A stretch of DNA of 64,000 bases, from contig JACGCM010002156.1 of NCBI GenBank assembly GCA_014058105.1, forward strand, positions 620,001 to 684,000, given 5' to 3'. The stretch's first letter is position 1. Each line of letters opens with the position of its first letter. This stretch comes from Kingdonia uniflora. Lineage: Eukaryota > Streptophyta > Magnoliopsida > Ranunculales > Circaeasteraceae. Shown here piece after piece: positions 47,318-59,324 of this stretch. The notes under the pieces are model-generated. The model saw nothing but the letters and a program-made list of their open reading frames with translations, made no database searches and had not been told where the DNA came from. A program made the translations under genes and the position numbers.

Positions 47318-49132
47318 ATAAGGCACGTAGATCATTAAATAAAATATTATTAATTAAGGCATGTAGTATAAAACCAATAATCCCAAGTTATTGTTAAGCG
47401 TAGTAAATATGATAAAATTAGGGTAAAACATGATGTGAAAAACATGAGAATACTTTATTATTGAAGCTACGAACACACATAGTAAGATTATGAGCAGTTC
47501 ACATATTTTAGAAGAAAAAAAAGAGGTTCAAAGAATTGTAATTTCTTCAAAAGCCTTCTTGAGAAAACTTTTTCATGACTAGAGATTGTGTATACCACAT
47601 GTCTTCTATAGGGAACCTAAAAAGTTAGTGTGGCAGTAATATAGTCCCAATATATAGAGGCCTACTACACCCTTTTAAAGTAGTATTCTGTAAAATTACT
47701 GTAGAGGAAATGGGGAACCAATAAGGAAAATATCATTTTCAGATCATTCTCCTTATTTTTCAATATTTGTCAACACACTTAATTAAAACACTTTGTAATG
47801 TTTTCCTTATAAATACATATTAGGATAAAAAAAAATATATACCCACATTTCCTATACAAAACACGTTCTTTTGTTGTAGAACCAATTTATATATGTCAAA
47901 ATGTCATAACTTATCAATATAATGGCATCACATGAATTGCTAAATTAGTACGAAGATGAAGTTTTACACTGTGCATCGATATCACATACAGTTATTAGTA
48001 ATAGCAATAGAGTATGACCTCCAATTATATCTATATTTAGAATTTTTCTGAGAATTTAAAAGGTCGTACCTCATCAAAGTCATAAAGCTGGCGACGACAT
48101 TCTCAAGTCTGATAACTTTGTTGATTGAAGTTGGGTTGTTGTACGAAATGGCATTCACGTTCTTGTCTTCGTACTGTGATCAAAGTTTCTTGTATATTAT
48201 TGATTGGATATTTGCGGTGTTACAAAATCATGAGATTTGCGTGCATTTCAAAGAAGTCTGACATAAAAATAAAACCACCACAATATCAAGTTCTAAAGAA
48301 AGAAATAGAGATGGAGAAATTTATCACTTACAAAGTGAAAACTTGATTCTTTCCCCGTGTCCGTGCAAAAGAGATAAGAAGTGGAAAAGGGGTCTGCTTC
48401 ATAACAGTTGAAAGGGCCCCAACCAAGAGGGGTTCAAACGAATATAACTTCTACCAACTAAGAGAATTGTAGACAACCACAACCTTCAAAACAAAGCAAT
48501 CATAAGATAAAACACCAAGGAGGATGTTATAGTTCTCTATATAATGCTGAAGAAATAAAGTGAACTGCAGTTTTTGACTTACCAAGCTTTTCCCAAAATA
48601 TATGTCCACTTCTAATGGGGCACTGCAAAACCATGAAACTACACTATGTATTTGTAATCTTCAAGATGGGGCACTACAAAACCAAATCACTTCATCTTGA
48701 GCAGTTATTGTTGGGGTTTATATCTCCAAAACTTTATATGGCTTTTTTAGTCCTACATTGCTTGGAAGAGTAGTTTGTTTCCTTGATATAACCAAGATCA
48801 TGTATTCTCTATGTTGGGCGGGGGCGGGCCGAAAAAATGAGTTTAAAGCTTTGTTTGATTCATGGGCTTGGGCTTTGGACTTCGGCCTCTACGAAAGAAT
48901 TGATTTTTTCAAAACCAATTCTATACGACATGGACCAATTTGAAGTGAATCTATTTCGACCTAGAGTTCCCAGGAGACCAATTCGAACCAAGTCTATTCA
49001 AACTGAACTTTTTCTTTTTGAATTCCTCAAACGTAACGTGTTACTATTTTATTATTAAGTCTTAAATGTTTTACTTCTATTTCGAACATTTTTTGATGAC
49101 ATGTTCCACTATTAACTCTTGTTACCGTTTCG
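47318..49132. other. Gene-free region with a repeat remnant
   Basis: AT-rich noncoding DNA. Near 48715-48770 the words GTTGGGGTTTATATCTCC and AGTCCTACATTGCTTGGAAG look like a decayed dispersed repeat of the 'AGTCCCACATTGG' kind also present at 53485. No gene was found. Confidence 0.35.
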
Positions 49133-49480
49133 AACTTGCTTGAGAAGTTGTGTCTTAATTTTACCATGATCAAATACATAATTTGTTTCTTCTATTCGAT
49201 ATAATCATGAGTCTAGAATCCGAGTAAAATAGTTGAAAGTACAAATCATTCGAAGGTCCTTCTTCCTTGCAAGAGAAGTTCCTACTCTATTGTTTTATCC
49301 TGGAGGCGATGCAGCAATCAACTTGCTCGAGAAGTTGTGTCTCAATTTTACCATGATCAAATACACAGTTCTTTTCTTCTCTTCAATATAATCATGAGTC
49401 TAGAATCCGATTAAAATAGTTGAAAGTGCAAATCATTAGAAGGTCCTTCTTCCTTGCAAGAGGCGACGTAGCAATCAACT
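49133..49480. repeat. 187-bp tandem repeat, two copies
   Basis: AACTTGCTTGAGAAGTTGTG at 49133 recurs at 49320 with about ten differences over 143 bp. Both copies end with GCAAGAG and then a GGCGA(T/C)G(C/T)(A)GCAATCAACT word. The second copy lacks about 25 bp of the unit. Not coding. Confidence 0.85.
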
Positions 49481-52060
49481 GTTTGCAAAGGGCAATGCGG
49501 CAAAATGTCTTAAAGATAAAAACCTAGTCCTCGACTCAGCATCTCCTGATCATCACTTCGGTACCTCCAGATCATTTTTCTACTGTTGTTGGTCTAATTC
49601 TGCTAATCTCTGCTTTAGATAACTACTGCAAAGGTAACATAGTATAGATTTTCCCTTCAATTATAATATGTATCAAGGCGCATGACTATATATGTATCAC
49701 GGTCCATGAAACTTATGCAATATTTTATGGTGTTTTACATATGGGCAATTTTATTGTATTAAAGCACATTGCTTGAAGATATGGAAGGATGGTGAAAACT
49801 AAATAAACCTTTCATTATTTTTGCATCACATTTCAGGCTAAGAACAACATGAGTGGTCTTCATGCAAATTTGTCGTCTTCCCTAAAATCTTGCCCGTGTA
49901 CAATGTCAAACTTGTCAAACGCTCTTCTATTTAACTAAGATCCAATATCAATAAGCAATGCTAAGAAGAGTTTGAATATAGATTTGGAGATCATTACAAC
50001 CTCATGAATATAAGTTTAAAATTAACTTACTACGAACTCATATTGACATCTGAAACATATGGCATACAAACTTATTCAAGAAAAGCTAACTAATTACTTG
50101 GGTAACTCTGAGAACGTAAAATAAATGTATCTTGCTTATTGGTGTGTAGGATTTGTAGCTTTTTTTCTTCATCAAATATTTTTGGAGTTTTCTAAGCACT
50201 CGATTTGGAATTGCCAATAAGGACACAATGGACTCAATGCAACAGTTTGTGACAAGTCGTGAATTTTAATAAGATTTCTTCATACATAACATTCTCGTCA
50301 ATCATATTGGATCTCCATCTATCATACCAATAGAGAACAAATATATTAAGAAAAAGCGAAATAAAATAAAGTGGACAAAACGGAAAAAAGTAGACAAAAT
50401 AATATGACAAAAAACTGTACGTAGAAACACGAAAAAAAAACATAAAGCCTAGTATTTTGCGGGCCTAAATGTAGAAGCACTTCAAATCTTTATATGATCA
50501 TAGGACTGAGTTTCACCAAAAAATTCCCTTACCATTCATGGCACAACCAAACATACATTACCATTTACAGCTTCATCAGTTAAATCCATATATGGATGTT
50601 AGCATCTATTCATCATGTAAACTGTTTGCTCTATAAGTTGGCACTGAATCCGCCATGCACAGTTGTTTCCTAAAATGTTTGATAGGATGGAATTGCAAAA
50701 AAGTGCATAATATTAAATTTACAACCTATTAAGCACTCAACCATTTGAGTTAAAGATTTAATATAATTTAGTGATAGTAGTAGATTTATCTTTATTTACA
50801 GCATTCTCGTTTTTGATTTATTGTATTCTAAGGAAATTGATAGGGGCATAATAGCGAGAAACAACATTTTCTTCATCTTCCATTGTAAGAGGGGGAAAAC
50901 CTGGCGCTTCAAAGGTTTTTATCCTTCAAATTTTGAAGAAACTTGTAGAAGATACACCACCCAAATCAATACCAACTCATCTCCATTTTATACCTCTTCT
51001 AACGGACTTTGACCCATAACAAAGCCTCAAGTTGTTTATTTATCTTCAATTATTCTTTGTTGACATCATTTACTTTGCCCAATTATCACAAATTACAGAT
51101 AGATTACTAGCATTTCTTTACCTTGATCACATATTGTTCTACAACTGCAACATCAGTAACCATGCGTGTTAAGAAATTGGAAAATCCGAATTACCTCTGC
51201 TAGGTAGAAACAAATACGGAGAAATCTAATTATTATTAATGCTTTAAAAAAAAGAAACAGAGATTTGTGAGAAACATATCTAGGGATACTTCAAAATGTA
51301 GTTGGAGGTTGGGGACAGAGAACCCAATTTTAAACATTAGCGATAATCTAATCTATAGTACGTATCTAACATCAACATATCACTTTAATTGATGGTAAAG
51401 GAATAAAAGACAAACGTTGTGACATTGAAGAACAGATTGGGGAATCAACTTCTGCATTAAGAAAGATTAAATCATTAAGGTAATTTTGGAACTCCTTCCT
51501 AATTGTGAAAAAAGTAGAGATTCTAGCATTAAACCTTCTATTAAAAAACCTTCAAAGAACCAACCAAGATAAGCATCCGAGAAACAAAGGAAAGTTATTA
51601 TCAAAATACAAAGATTAATGTAAGGTATCCGAGAGAGTTTCTTTTGGTTATAATGAATTTTAAAAATGCAATGATGGATTAATTTCATAGGTGTGCAGCA
51701 GTAAAAAGAGATGATCATTTTTTTCTTACAGAGACAGATCAGGAGAGGAAGAAACTATTGAAGAAATTGAACAATCTAAGATGATTTTATCATAGGAAAA
51801 ATAAACCTATTGATATTGCAAGAAAAATCTAAACAAATTGGCATACCTTTCATAGAGAACCAATGGATAATAGAGGGAGAGAGAGGATTCACAAATTTAT
51901 TAGGGAGAGAAATATATATATACCATTGGAGGTCATTCAACGTTACAGATTACAGTGAAACTTGCAATTTGCGAAGATGCGACTAAAGCAAAACTCTTCG
52001 TCTTTTAGATTACAGAGAAGAGAGGAAAAAAATAGAGAGGAAGACGTTTCCTCTAAAGCG
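49481..52060. other. Gene-free AT-rich region
   Basis: No exon, RNA gene or bounded repeat could be supported on either strand. Open frames (50234, 50821, 51467) are short and AT-driven. Confidence 0.4.
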
Positions 52061-52071
52061 ATTCGACTCTT

Positions 52072-52757
52072 ACGTGGCGAGTTATTATGAATTGAGAAAG
52101 CTTACGTGGCGAACATTATAATTTCAGAAAAGGTGACGTGGCAGTACCACAATCGATTCTGGAGAAGCGTGGGGAATTATATTGTTATATAGATGAGGTT
52201 TTCTGAAAATCAGAAGACTTGTTTCCTGTTGTTATCTATAAGAGCAGCAAGACATGGCCAATATCAGCATCATCTCCTCTTTTGGCATCCCTCCTCACCT
52301 CATTAGTCTATTTTTCCAGGTTGCACAGGAGTGAATCCTATTAATCCTTGCACAGGAGTGAAATGAAGTATTCTTTGGATATGAAACACATATTTTCAAA
52401 GTTGACTATGTTTTCAGGGTAATGCAAAGAAATATACTAATAATTTCTTCAACTGCTGCAGCAAAGCCTATTCCTTTCTTTCATTCTGCTGTTGGAGCAG
52501 TTACAAAGGTTCAACTGTCTGTAAGGTCTACCTTATAACCCTACCTCGCCACTAATGGCCGAAAGATTCAGTTTCCGGTTAGCTATAGGTAAACCCAAGA
52601 AACAAGAAACCGCGTAATCTTACATCGGGTACGGGTCGAAACCCACCCTCTTGCAACCCTGATTCACTGAAACCGATATTTTGTTTTGATTATTTGTGGA
52701 TCACAGAAACATGAGTGAGAGACCAAAACCCAAAACTCTCTCAGATATTGCCACGTG
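52072..52757 (+). promoter_or_regulatory. ACGTGGC/G-box motifs upstream of zeaxanthin epoxidase
   Basis: ACGTGGC occurs at 52072-52078, 52104-52110 and 52136-52142, spaced 32 bp apart each time. A G-box CACGTG (CCACGTGC) lies at 52752-52757, about 160 bp before the epoxidase ATG. ABF/AREB factors bind ACGTG cores of this form. The motifs are seen directly. Their role is inference. Confidence 0.5.
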
Positions 52758-52914
52758 CACAAATGGTATCTGAACTAAGTGAAGGTGACCAAAGAATCCA
52801 TGGATTGGTTCTCACCACTCACAACCCCACCACCGCCCAAATCTCTTCAAACACTTACTTTCTTCTCCTTCAACAACCTCAACTTGAGCTCTTCTTCAAG
52901 AACTAATCATAACC

Positions 52915-55900
52915 ATGGCTTCTTCTTCTTCTGCTGTACTTTACAGCTCTGTCAACCCCACAACAACACAATACACACTCTTCAAACACAACTTCTCTCA
53001 ACTCTTCTTACATACCCACTTACCAAAGACTAAATCTTTATCTTCTTTAGTCCAAAGAAGGAGGAGGAGGACTCGGGTTTGTGCAGCTTCTGCGGCTGTA
53101 GAAGCGGCTCCAACGACATCGCGGAACAATGTTAGGATATTAATAGCAGGAGGTGGGATTGGTGGACTTGTGTTTGCTTTGGCAGCTAAGAGAAAGGGGT
53201 TTGATGTTTTGGTGTTTGAGAAGGATTTGAGTGCAATTAGAGGAGAAGGGAAGTATAGAGGTCCAATTCAGATACAGAGTAATGCTTTAGCTGCTTTGGA
53301 AGCTATTGATTTGAATGTTGCTGAAGAAGTTATGAAAGTTGGGTGTATTACTGGTCAGAGAATTAATGGGCTTGTTGATGGGATTTCGGGTTCTTGGTGA
53401 GTTCTCGAGTTTCTTTTTTCCTAATTAAGAATATGCTTAACTATATTTGTACAACTTATAATAAGTTACTACCAATTATATATAGTCCCACATTGGACAC
53501 ATAGAGCCTTGCATCTCAAAATATAACATCCTGGGGCTACTTCTCTCATTGCCAATTGGTTTTGAGATGTAACCTTCAGTTCTAATTGTTAAACCAAGTT
53601 TAGATAAACTCTAGTTACAACCCAAACCTGATAAGAGTGGGTTTAGTTATCCTCATCTAAGCTAAGGTTTATCAAAGAGATAGACTCTTCATTATCCTCT
53701 GTATTTATGTTTATGAAGACTCTGTAAGAAGAGTGATTTCTCAAAGAGTGGTTTATCTTCACATGGTATCAGACTATTACGATCCTAAGATCCAACGTTT
53801 TCGCCATAATGGTATCTTCCAGTTCAACCTCCTCCGCTTCTTCTTCCTCTCTAAATGCTTTTCCGCCTCTTCAAACCACTACTATCCATCATCTTATCTC
53901 AGAGAAACTCGACACCGACAACTATCTGTTATGGCTTACACAGTTCACACCGTTACTCAAAGGCTATGACCTTGAAGGGTACGTTGATGGGACCTTACCT
54001 TGTCCTCCTCGTACGCTCTCCACCACCGACTCCACTATCGATCCGGCGTATTTACAGTGGCAAAAGCAGGATCAGATCCTTCTTGGATGATTGTTATCTT
54101 CACTCTCCCGAACAGCCCTTACACAGGTTGTTGGTTTGAGAACGTCTCATGCTGTTTGGGATGCTCTTCAAAAGCACTACGCCTCCAAATCACGAGCATG
54201 GATTATGCAGCTTCGACGCGAGTTACAAACAATGCGCAAAGGCTCCAAACCCATGAAAGACTACTTTCTTCATGCCAAAGAATTGGCTGATAGTCTTGCC
54301 GCTTCCGGTCACCCAATGAGTGACCCCGATCTCCAACAAATCATTCTTAGCGGTCTTGATAACGCTTATGATGCTATTGTTACTACGCTAACTGCCACAA
54401 TGGCCGACATTAGCATGGATGATTTCTATGCTCATCTTATTGTGTTCGATATGCGTCTTGAAGCGCAAACAGTTATGTTACAACAACATCCAGTTGCTAA
54501 TGTTGCTACTCAGCAACGCAACATGTCTTCAAGCCTGGTTTCAATCAGAACAGGAATCGTTCCTACAACGGTAATCAATATCGCAACCGTGGTCTAGGTT
54601 TGAATCGATTTACAAATCGTTCTCAATCGGTGCAAAGTGTTGGACCTTGTCTAATTTGTGGCCGAAAAAATCACACTGCCCAAACTTGTTGGCACCGCTC
54701 TGACCAAATGTCACAAGCCGCTCCTTCTCCACCAACAGCATATGTTGCTGCACCAGGCTCCTTTGCAGATCACAATTGGATTCCGGACAGCGGTGCTACA
54801 CATCATTTAACGCCAAACTTCAACAACTTTCATCTTCGAGCCGAGTATGACGGTCCATATCAAATTCGAGTTGGTAATGGTGCAAATCTTCCCATTGAAA
54901 ATATTGGTACTGCTTCTTTTTCCCATAACTCTAGAAAATTTTATTTGCAAAAAGTTTATCATGTTCCTAAATTATCTGCAAACCTCCTTTCGGTTTCCCA
55001 GTTTTCAATAGATAATAATGTCTTCTTTGAATTTCACCCTCACTTTTTTGTTGTGAAGGATTGCCGCACATGGAAGGTGCTTCTAAACGGTCGGAATAGG
55101 GGTGGTCTTTACACTTTTGATCATGCTTGTGATTTACAAAACCCAGTTTCTTCTTCAGCCTTTCTCTCAGCGTCTCTTCCAGTTTGGCATCAAAGATTAG
55201 GTCATCCGATGATTCGAACAGTTAATAAAGTTATTAGCTCGAATTCTTTACCAGTTTCTAGCAAGTCCTTTTCGTTATGTCATTCGTGTCATGTTAGTAA
55301 GAGTCGAAAACTCCCGTTTCCTTGAAGTTCAACTTTATGTAATGGGCCTTTAGATTTGATTGTCTCCGATTTATGGGGTCCTTCCCCGATATTATCTAAA
55401 GATGGTTTTCATTACTACTTGCTACTTATGGATGTTCATACTCATTATACTTGGATTTACCCACTTGCTCGAAAATCCGATGCTTTATCCTTTTTCATTA
55501 CGTTCAAAAATAAAATTGAAAAATTCACCGGACACAAAATCAAAAATTTTCAATCTGATAATGGCTGTGAATTCAAGAAATTCACTCCATATTTGGATAG
55601 TCACGGTATTTTTCATCGGTTTTCATGTCCTCATACTCCGGAGCAAAACGGATTAGCCGAACGCCGTCATAGGCACATTGTCGAAACTGGTTTATCACTC
55701 TTAAATCATGCTTCAGTTCCTTTGAGTTTTTGGTTTGAAAGCTTTACAACCGCTTGTTTTTTAATTAATCGGCTGCCATCCTCTGTCTCTACAAAACAAT
55801 CTCCATTGGAGCTTCTTTTTGGGACAAAGCCTGATTATCACTCATTTCGTGTGTTTGGGTGCCTATGTTACCCTTATCTCAGACCATAAAGCCCTCACAA

Positions 55901-58900
55901 ATTGGCATATAGGTCTCTTCCTTGTGTATTCATCGGTTATTGTAGTGCTCATAAAGGTTATTTGCGTTATCATCGTCCTACACACCGGGTTTTCATATCA
56001 CGGCATGTTCGCTTTGAAGAGTCGACCTTCCCTTTTTCGGACATGAATAGCAGCCTTTCCACAAGGCCTGGAATTTCTTCATCGCCAACCTTTGTAATAT
56101 CCCCCCCACCTCAACTACTCAGGTCCACTTCAGCTCCGGTACACCATCATGACCCACCTGGTATTCCACAATCTCTTCCCTTATCTCCATCTTTACATGA
56201 TCTCGCCTCTCTTCCCTTATCTCCATCCTTACCTGATTTGCCTACACCTGAGACCACCTCACTAGTTGCATCATCACATATCCCAGAGCCAACTTCAGCT
56301 TCTACACCAATACTAGACCCGCCTCAGCCTCCTATTATTCCCGATTCGGTGGACCAACATCATATGATTACTCGGGCTCGCGATGGAATATTTAAACCAC
56401 TTACAAAAATGAGTTTAATGGCTACCAAGTATCCTTTGTAGGTTGATGATATCAAAGAACCTACATGCTTTACCCAAGCTTCCTCAAATCCCAACTGGCG
56501 ATGTGCTATGGATGATGAACTCAATGCGTTCATCAAAAACGGAACGTGGACACTCGTACCATTACAACCACACATGAATGTTGTGGGATGCAAGTGGGTT
56601 TTCCGGTTAAAGCGCAAGGCCGATGGATCTCTTGAACGATATAAAGCGCGTCTCGTTGCTAAAGGGTTTAATCAGCAAGAAAGACTTGACTATGGTGAAA
56701 CATTTAGCCTAGTTGTGAAGCCGTGCACTATTCGTATTGTTCTCTCTATTGCGCTTATGCATCAATGGCCAATTCGACAGCTTGACGTCCAAAATGCATT
56801 CTTACATGGCGTGTTAAACGAGGAAGTCTATATGAAACAACCTCCTGGCTTTACTGATCAACGATGTCCAACTCATGTTTGTCGTCTTCACAAATCACTT
56901 TATGGCCTGAAATAGGCCCCTCGTGCGTGGTATTCTCGACTAAGCTCATACCTTATTGGCCTTGGTTTTCAAATTTCTAAAGCAGATACGTCACTTCTTA
57001 TTCGACAGATCTCGACTTCTATAATGTATATTCTTATTTATGTCGACGATCTTATAGTTACTGGCTCAGATTCTCAGCTTATTGATAAGTTGCTTCTTCA
57101 ACTTAACTCAGAATTTGCAATTAAAGACTTGGGTAAGTTAAATTATTTCTTGGGTGTTGAGGTCTTTCCACGAGGCGATGGTCTTTTTCTCTCACAACGC
57201 CAATATATTACCGATCTTTTGTGTCGTACAAAGCTTGATGGCATTAAGCCCATTCATACTCCTTTAGCCGCGAACACCCAATTAACAAAGGAAGGAAGCC
57301 ATAAGTTCTCAGATCCCACGCGCTATCGCAGTGTCGTTGGGGCTCTTCAGTATCTTACATTCACTAGACCGGATATATCTGTTGTTGTTAATAAAGTTTG
57401 TCAATTTATGCATGACCTAACAGAAGATCATTGGGTTGAGGTTAAGCGCATTTTGCGGTACCTTAAAGGCACGGTCGATTATGGTTTGGTTCTTCGTCGC
57501 CCTTCTACATATCATCTCCATGCTTATTCTGATGCGGATTGGGCTGGTTGCCCTGATGATAGACGTTCCACTAGCGGCTATTGTATGTTCCTTGGTGGGA
57601 ACTTAATTTCTTGTAGTGCTCGTAAGCAAAAGACCGTCTCTCGTTCAAGTACAGAGGTCGAATATCGTGGCGTAGCCATTGCTACAGCTGAGGTAATCTG
57701 GATTCAATTGCTCTTACGCGAACTTGGCATTTCTTCTGTCTCACCGACATTGTGGTGTGATAACTTAGGTGCCACCTATCTTACTGCCAATCCTGCTTTT
57801 CACGCTCGAATGAAACATATCAAAATTGACTACCATTTCGTGCGAGAACGGGTTGCTCAAAAAAAGCTTGATGTTTGATTTATTTCCACAAAAGATCAGC
57901 TCGCCGACATTTTCACCAAAGGCTTGGGATCCCCACGTTTTCAGCAATTAAGGGACAAGTTAACCATTCGTCCACTCTTGCTTAACTTGAGGGAGGGTGT
58001 TAAACCAAGTTTAGATAAACTCTAGTTACAACCCAAACCTGATAAGAGTGGGTTTAGTTATCCTCATCTAAGCTAAGGTTTATCAAAGACATAGACTCTT
58101 CATTATCCTCTGTATTTATGTTTATGAAGACTCTGTAAGAATATCTATAAATAGAGAAGAACTCACTAATGAATATTATCGAGTGATTTCTCAAATAGTG
58201 GTTTATCTTCACACTAATATGTACATCACAAACTGACTTCATTACTATTGTTTGTCTTTGAAGTTTTTTACCATAAAGGGAAAATGTAAAAATGAAGTCA
58301 CGAAACAATTTGGCGATTTGCTTGATTTTTTTCTACTCTATTTTGTTGTTGTCTTACTTTAAAGATGGGGTGAGCTAATTAACTAACATATACACTAGTG
58401 GGGTGAGCTTCTTATGATTGGGGTGTATTTAAAATTTCTCATAGTCTAATTCAAGTTGAACTTAGTATTAAGTATTTTGCTACAAGAATTCGAACGAGAA
58501 ACTTTTTTGTCGATAAAATCTAGATGGAGAAAATATGCACAAGAATCTAGGAAGAGAAGTTGAACTGAGAGTTTTGAGAGAAATACTTTAGAGTTGATGT
58601 TAGCTACTTGAAATGAAAACATTTTTCGTGTGCAAAAGTTATCATTTATTCTTATAATTGTGCTAGCTTATGATGGTAATATTTTCCCAGACAATGCATA
58701 TTATGTATTCTTACGTTTTTTGGCTAAATCTCTCATGTATGAGCATATTGCTTCAATAGTAATTCTACAGTTGGCTGTCAGGTACATAAAGTTTGATACA
58801 TTCACTCCTGCAGTAGAACGAGGGCTCCCTGTTACTAGAGTTATTGGTCGGATGAACTTGCAGCAAATTTTGGCCGAGTCAGTCGGTGAAGAATCTATAA

Positions 58901-59293
58901 TGAACGAGAGTAATGTTGTTAATTTTGAGGACAACGGAAACAAGGTAATTTGACTGCCATCCCTTAATTTTTGTTGAAAAGACATCCTCTTGATGCTCTT
59001 TCAATTTATCAGCCTGAATTCATATAAATTGAAAAATAAAACTTATTTACTACTTTTTGTATTCTTATCCTGCGGTATACATTAATTTCAGTTTTATTTC
59101 ACTTATTACGAGATCAGGTTACCGCGATACTTGAGAATGGACAACGTTATGAAGGTGATCTATTAGTTGGAGCTGACGGAATATGGTCCAAGGTGCGGAA
59201 GAACTTGTTCGGACCAAAAGATGCATCTTATGCCGGCTATACTTGCTATACCGGTATTGCAGATTTTGTTCCTCCAGATATTGAAAGTGTTGG
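52915..59293 (+). CDS. ZEP: Zeaxanthin epoxidase, exons 1-3 (partial, continues past the window)
   Basis: Exons 52915-53396, 58782-58944 and 59118-59293 join in frame into 273 residues of a protein usually about 650-670 long. The enzyme is a plastid FAD monooxygenase that converts zeaxanthin to antheraxanthin and violaxanthin, for the xanthophyll cycle and as precursors of abscisic acid. Residues 1-60 are a Ser/Thr/Arg-rich transit peptide. NNVRILIAGGGIGGLVFALA (71-90) is the FAD-binding fold with GGGIGG, followed by FEKDLSAIRGEGKYRGPIQI. Exon 2 carries YIKFDTFTPAVERGLPVTRV. Exon 3 carries NGQRYEGDLLVGADGIWSKV with the second FAD motif GADG. The donor at 53397 (GTGAGT) completes Trp161. Intron 1 is 5.4 kb because of a copia insertion. 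Intron 3 exceeds 4.7 kb and holds two elements. The FHA domain and later exons are outside. Confidence 0.93.
53587..53763 (+). repeat. Copia 5' LTR, 39 bp shorter than its partner
   Basis: It begins TGTTAAACCAAG and ends TTATCTTCACA. It matches the 3' LTR, but the 39 bp after CTCTGTAAGAA that include the TATA-like TCTATAAATAGAG are missing. Confidence 0.92.
53764..53773 (+). other. Primer-binding site (tRNA-Met type)
   Basis: TGGTATCAGA directly follows the LTR, matching the 3' end of initiator tRNA-Met. Confidence 0.85.
53809..54597 (+). pseudogene. Copia gag
   Basis: MVSSSSTSSASSSSLNAFPP starts at 53809. The frame contains ISEKLDTDNYLLWLTQFTPL and VDGTLPCPP, stops at a TGA (54088-54090) where TGG is expected, and continues with HAVWDALQKHYASKSRAWIM and LLSGLDNAYD-like sequence to about 54530. 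There the coding frame shifts, and pol continues in another frame. Gag forms the particle that packages element RNA. Confidence 0.85.
54600..57878 (+). pseudogene. Copia pol: knuckle, protease, integrase, reverse transcriptase, RNase H
   Basis: A single frame is broken by stops at 55323, 55887, 56439, 56913 and 57876. The CCHC knuckle CLICGRKNHTAQTC (54648-54689) is followed by protease DSGATHH (54786). The pre-integrase part WHQRLGHP leads to the integrase catalytic Asp, Asp and Glu in SDLWGPSP, FQSDNGCEF and PEQNGLAERRHRH. Reverse transcriptase has WVFRLKRKADGSLERYKARL, QLDVQNAFLHGVLNEEVYMK and the catalytic YVDD (57039-57050). RNase H has YSDADWAGCPDDRRSTSGYC and SSTEVEYR. All catalytic residues are still present, so it is a young or mildly decayed copy. 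Confidence 0.92.
57998..58213 (+). repeat. Copia 3' LTR
   Basis: 216 bp, TGTTAAACC to CTTCACA, with the TATA-like box TCTATAAATAGAG at about 58144 that the 5' LTR has lost. Outside the deletion the two LTRs are almost identical. Confidence 0.92.
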
Positions 59294-59324
59294 GTACGTC
59301 TCTCCTAATTTCTCACTAAATTAT

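Larger units (their letters stand above)
53587..58213 (+). mobile_element. Ty1/copia element in intron 1 of zeaxanthin epoxidase
   Basis: 5' LTR 53587-53763, 3' LTR 57998-58213, flanked by a perfect 5-bp duplication CTAAT (53582-53586 and 58214-58218). Primer site TGGTATCAGA at 53764. A polypurine tract GAGGGAGGG precedes the 3' LTR. Gag, protease, integrase, reverse transcriptase and RNase H are all present in copia order, in the same direction as the host gene, but interrupted by six stop codons and a frame change. Length 4627 bp. Confidence 0.93.

Noticed and set aside
58630..58953. 107-residue frame in zeaxanthin epoxidase intron 1
   Set aside because: Only its middle part (58782-58944) is exon 2. 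The start Met and first residues are intron translation.
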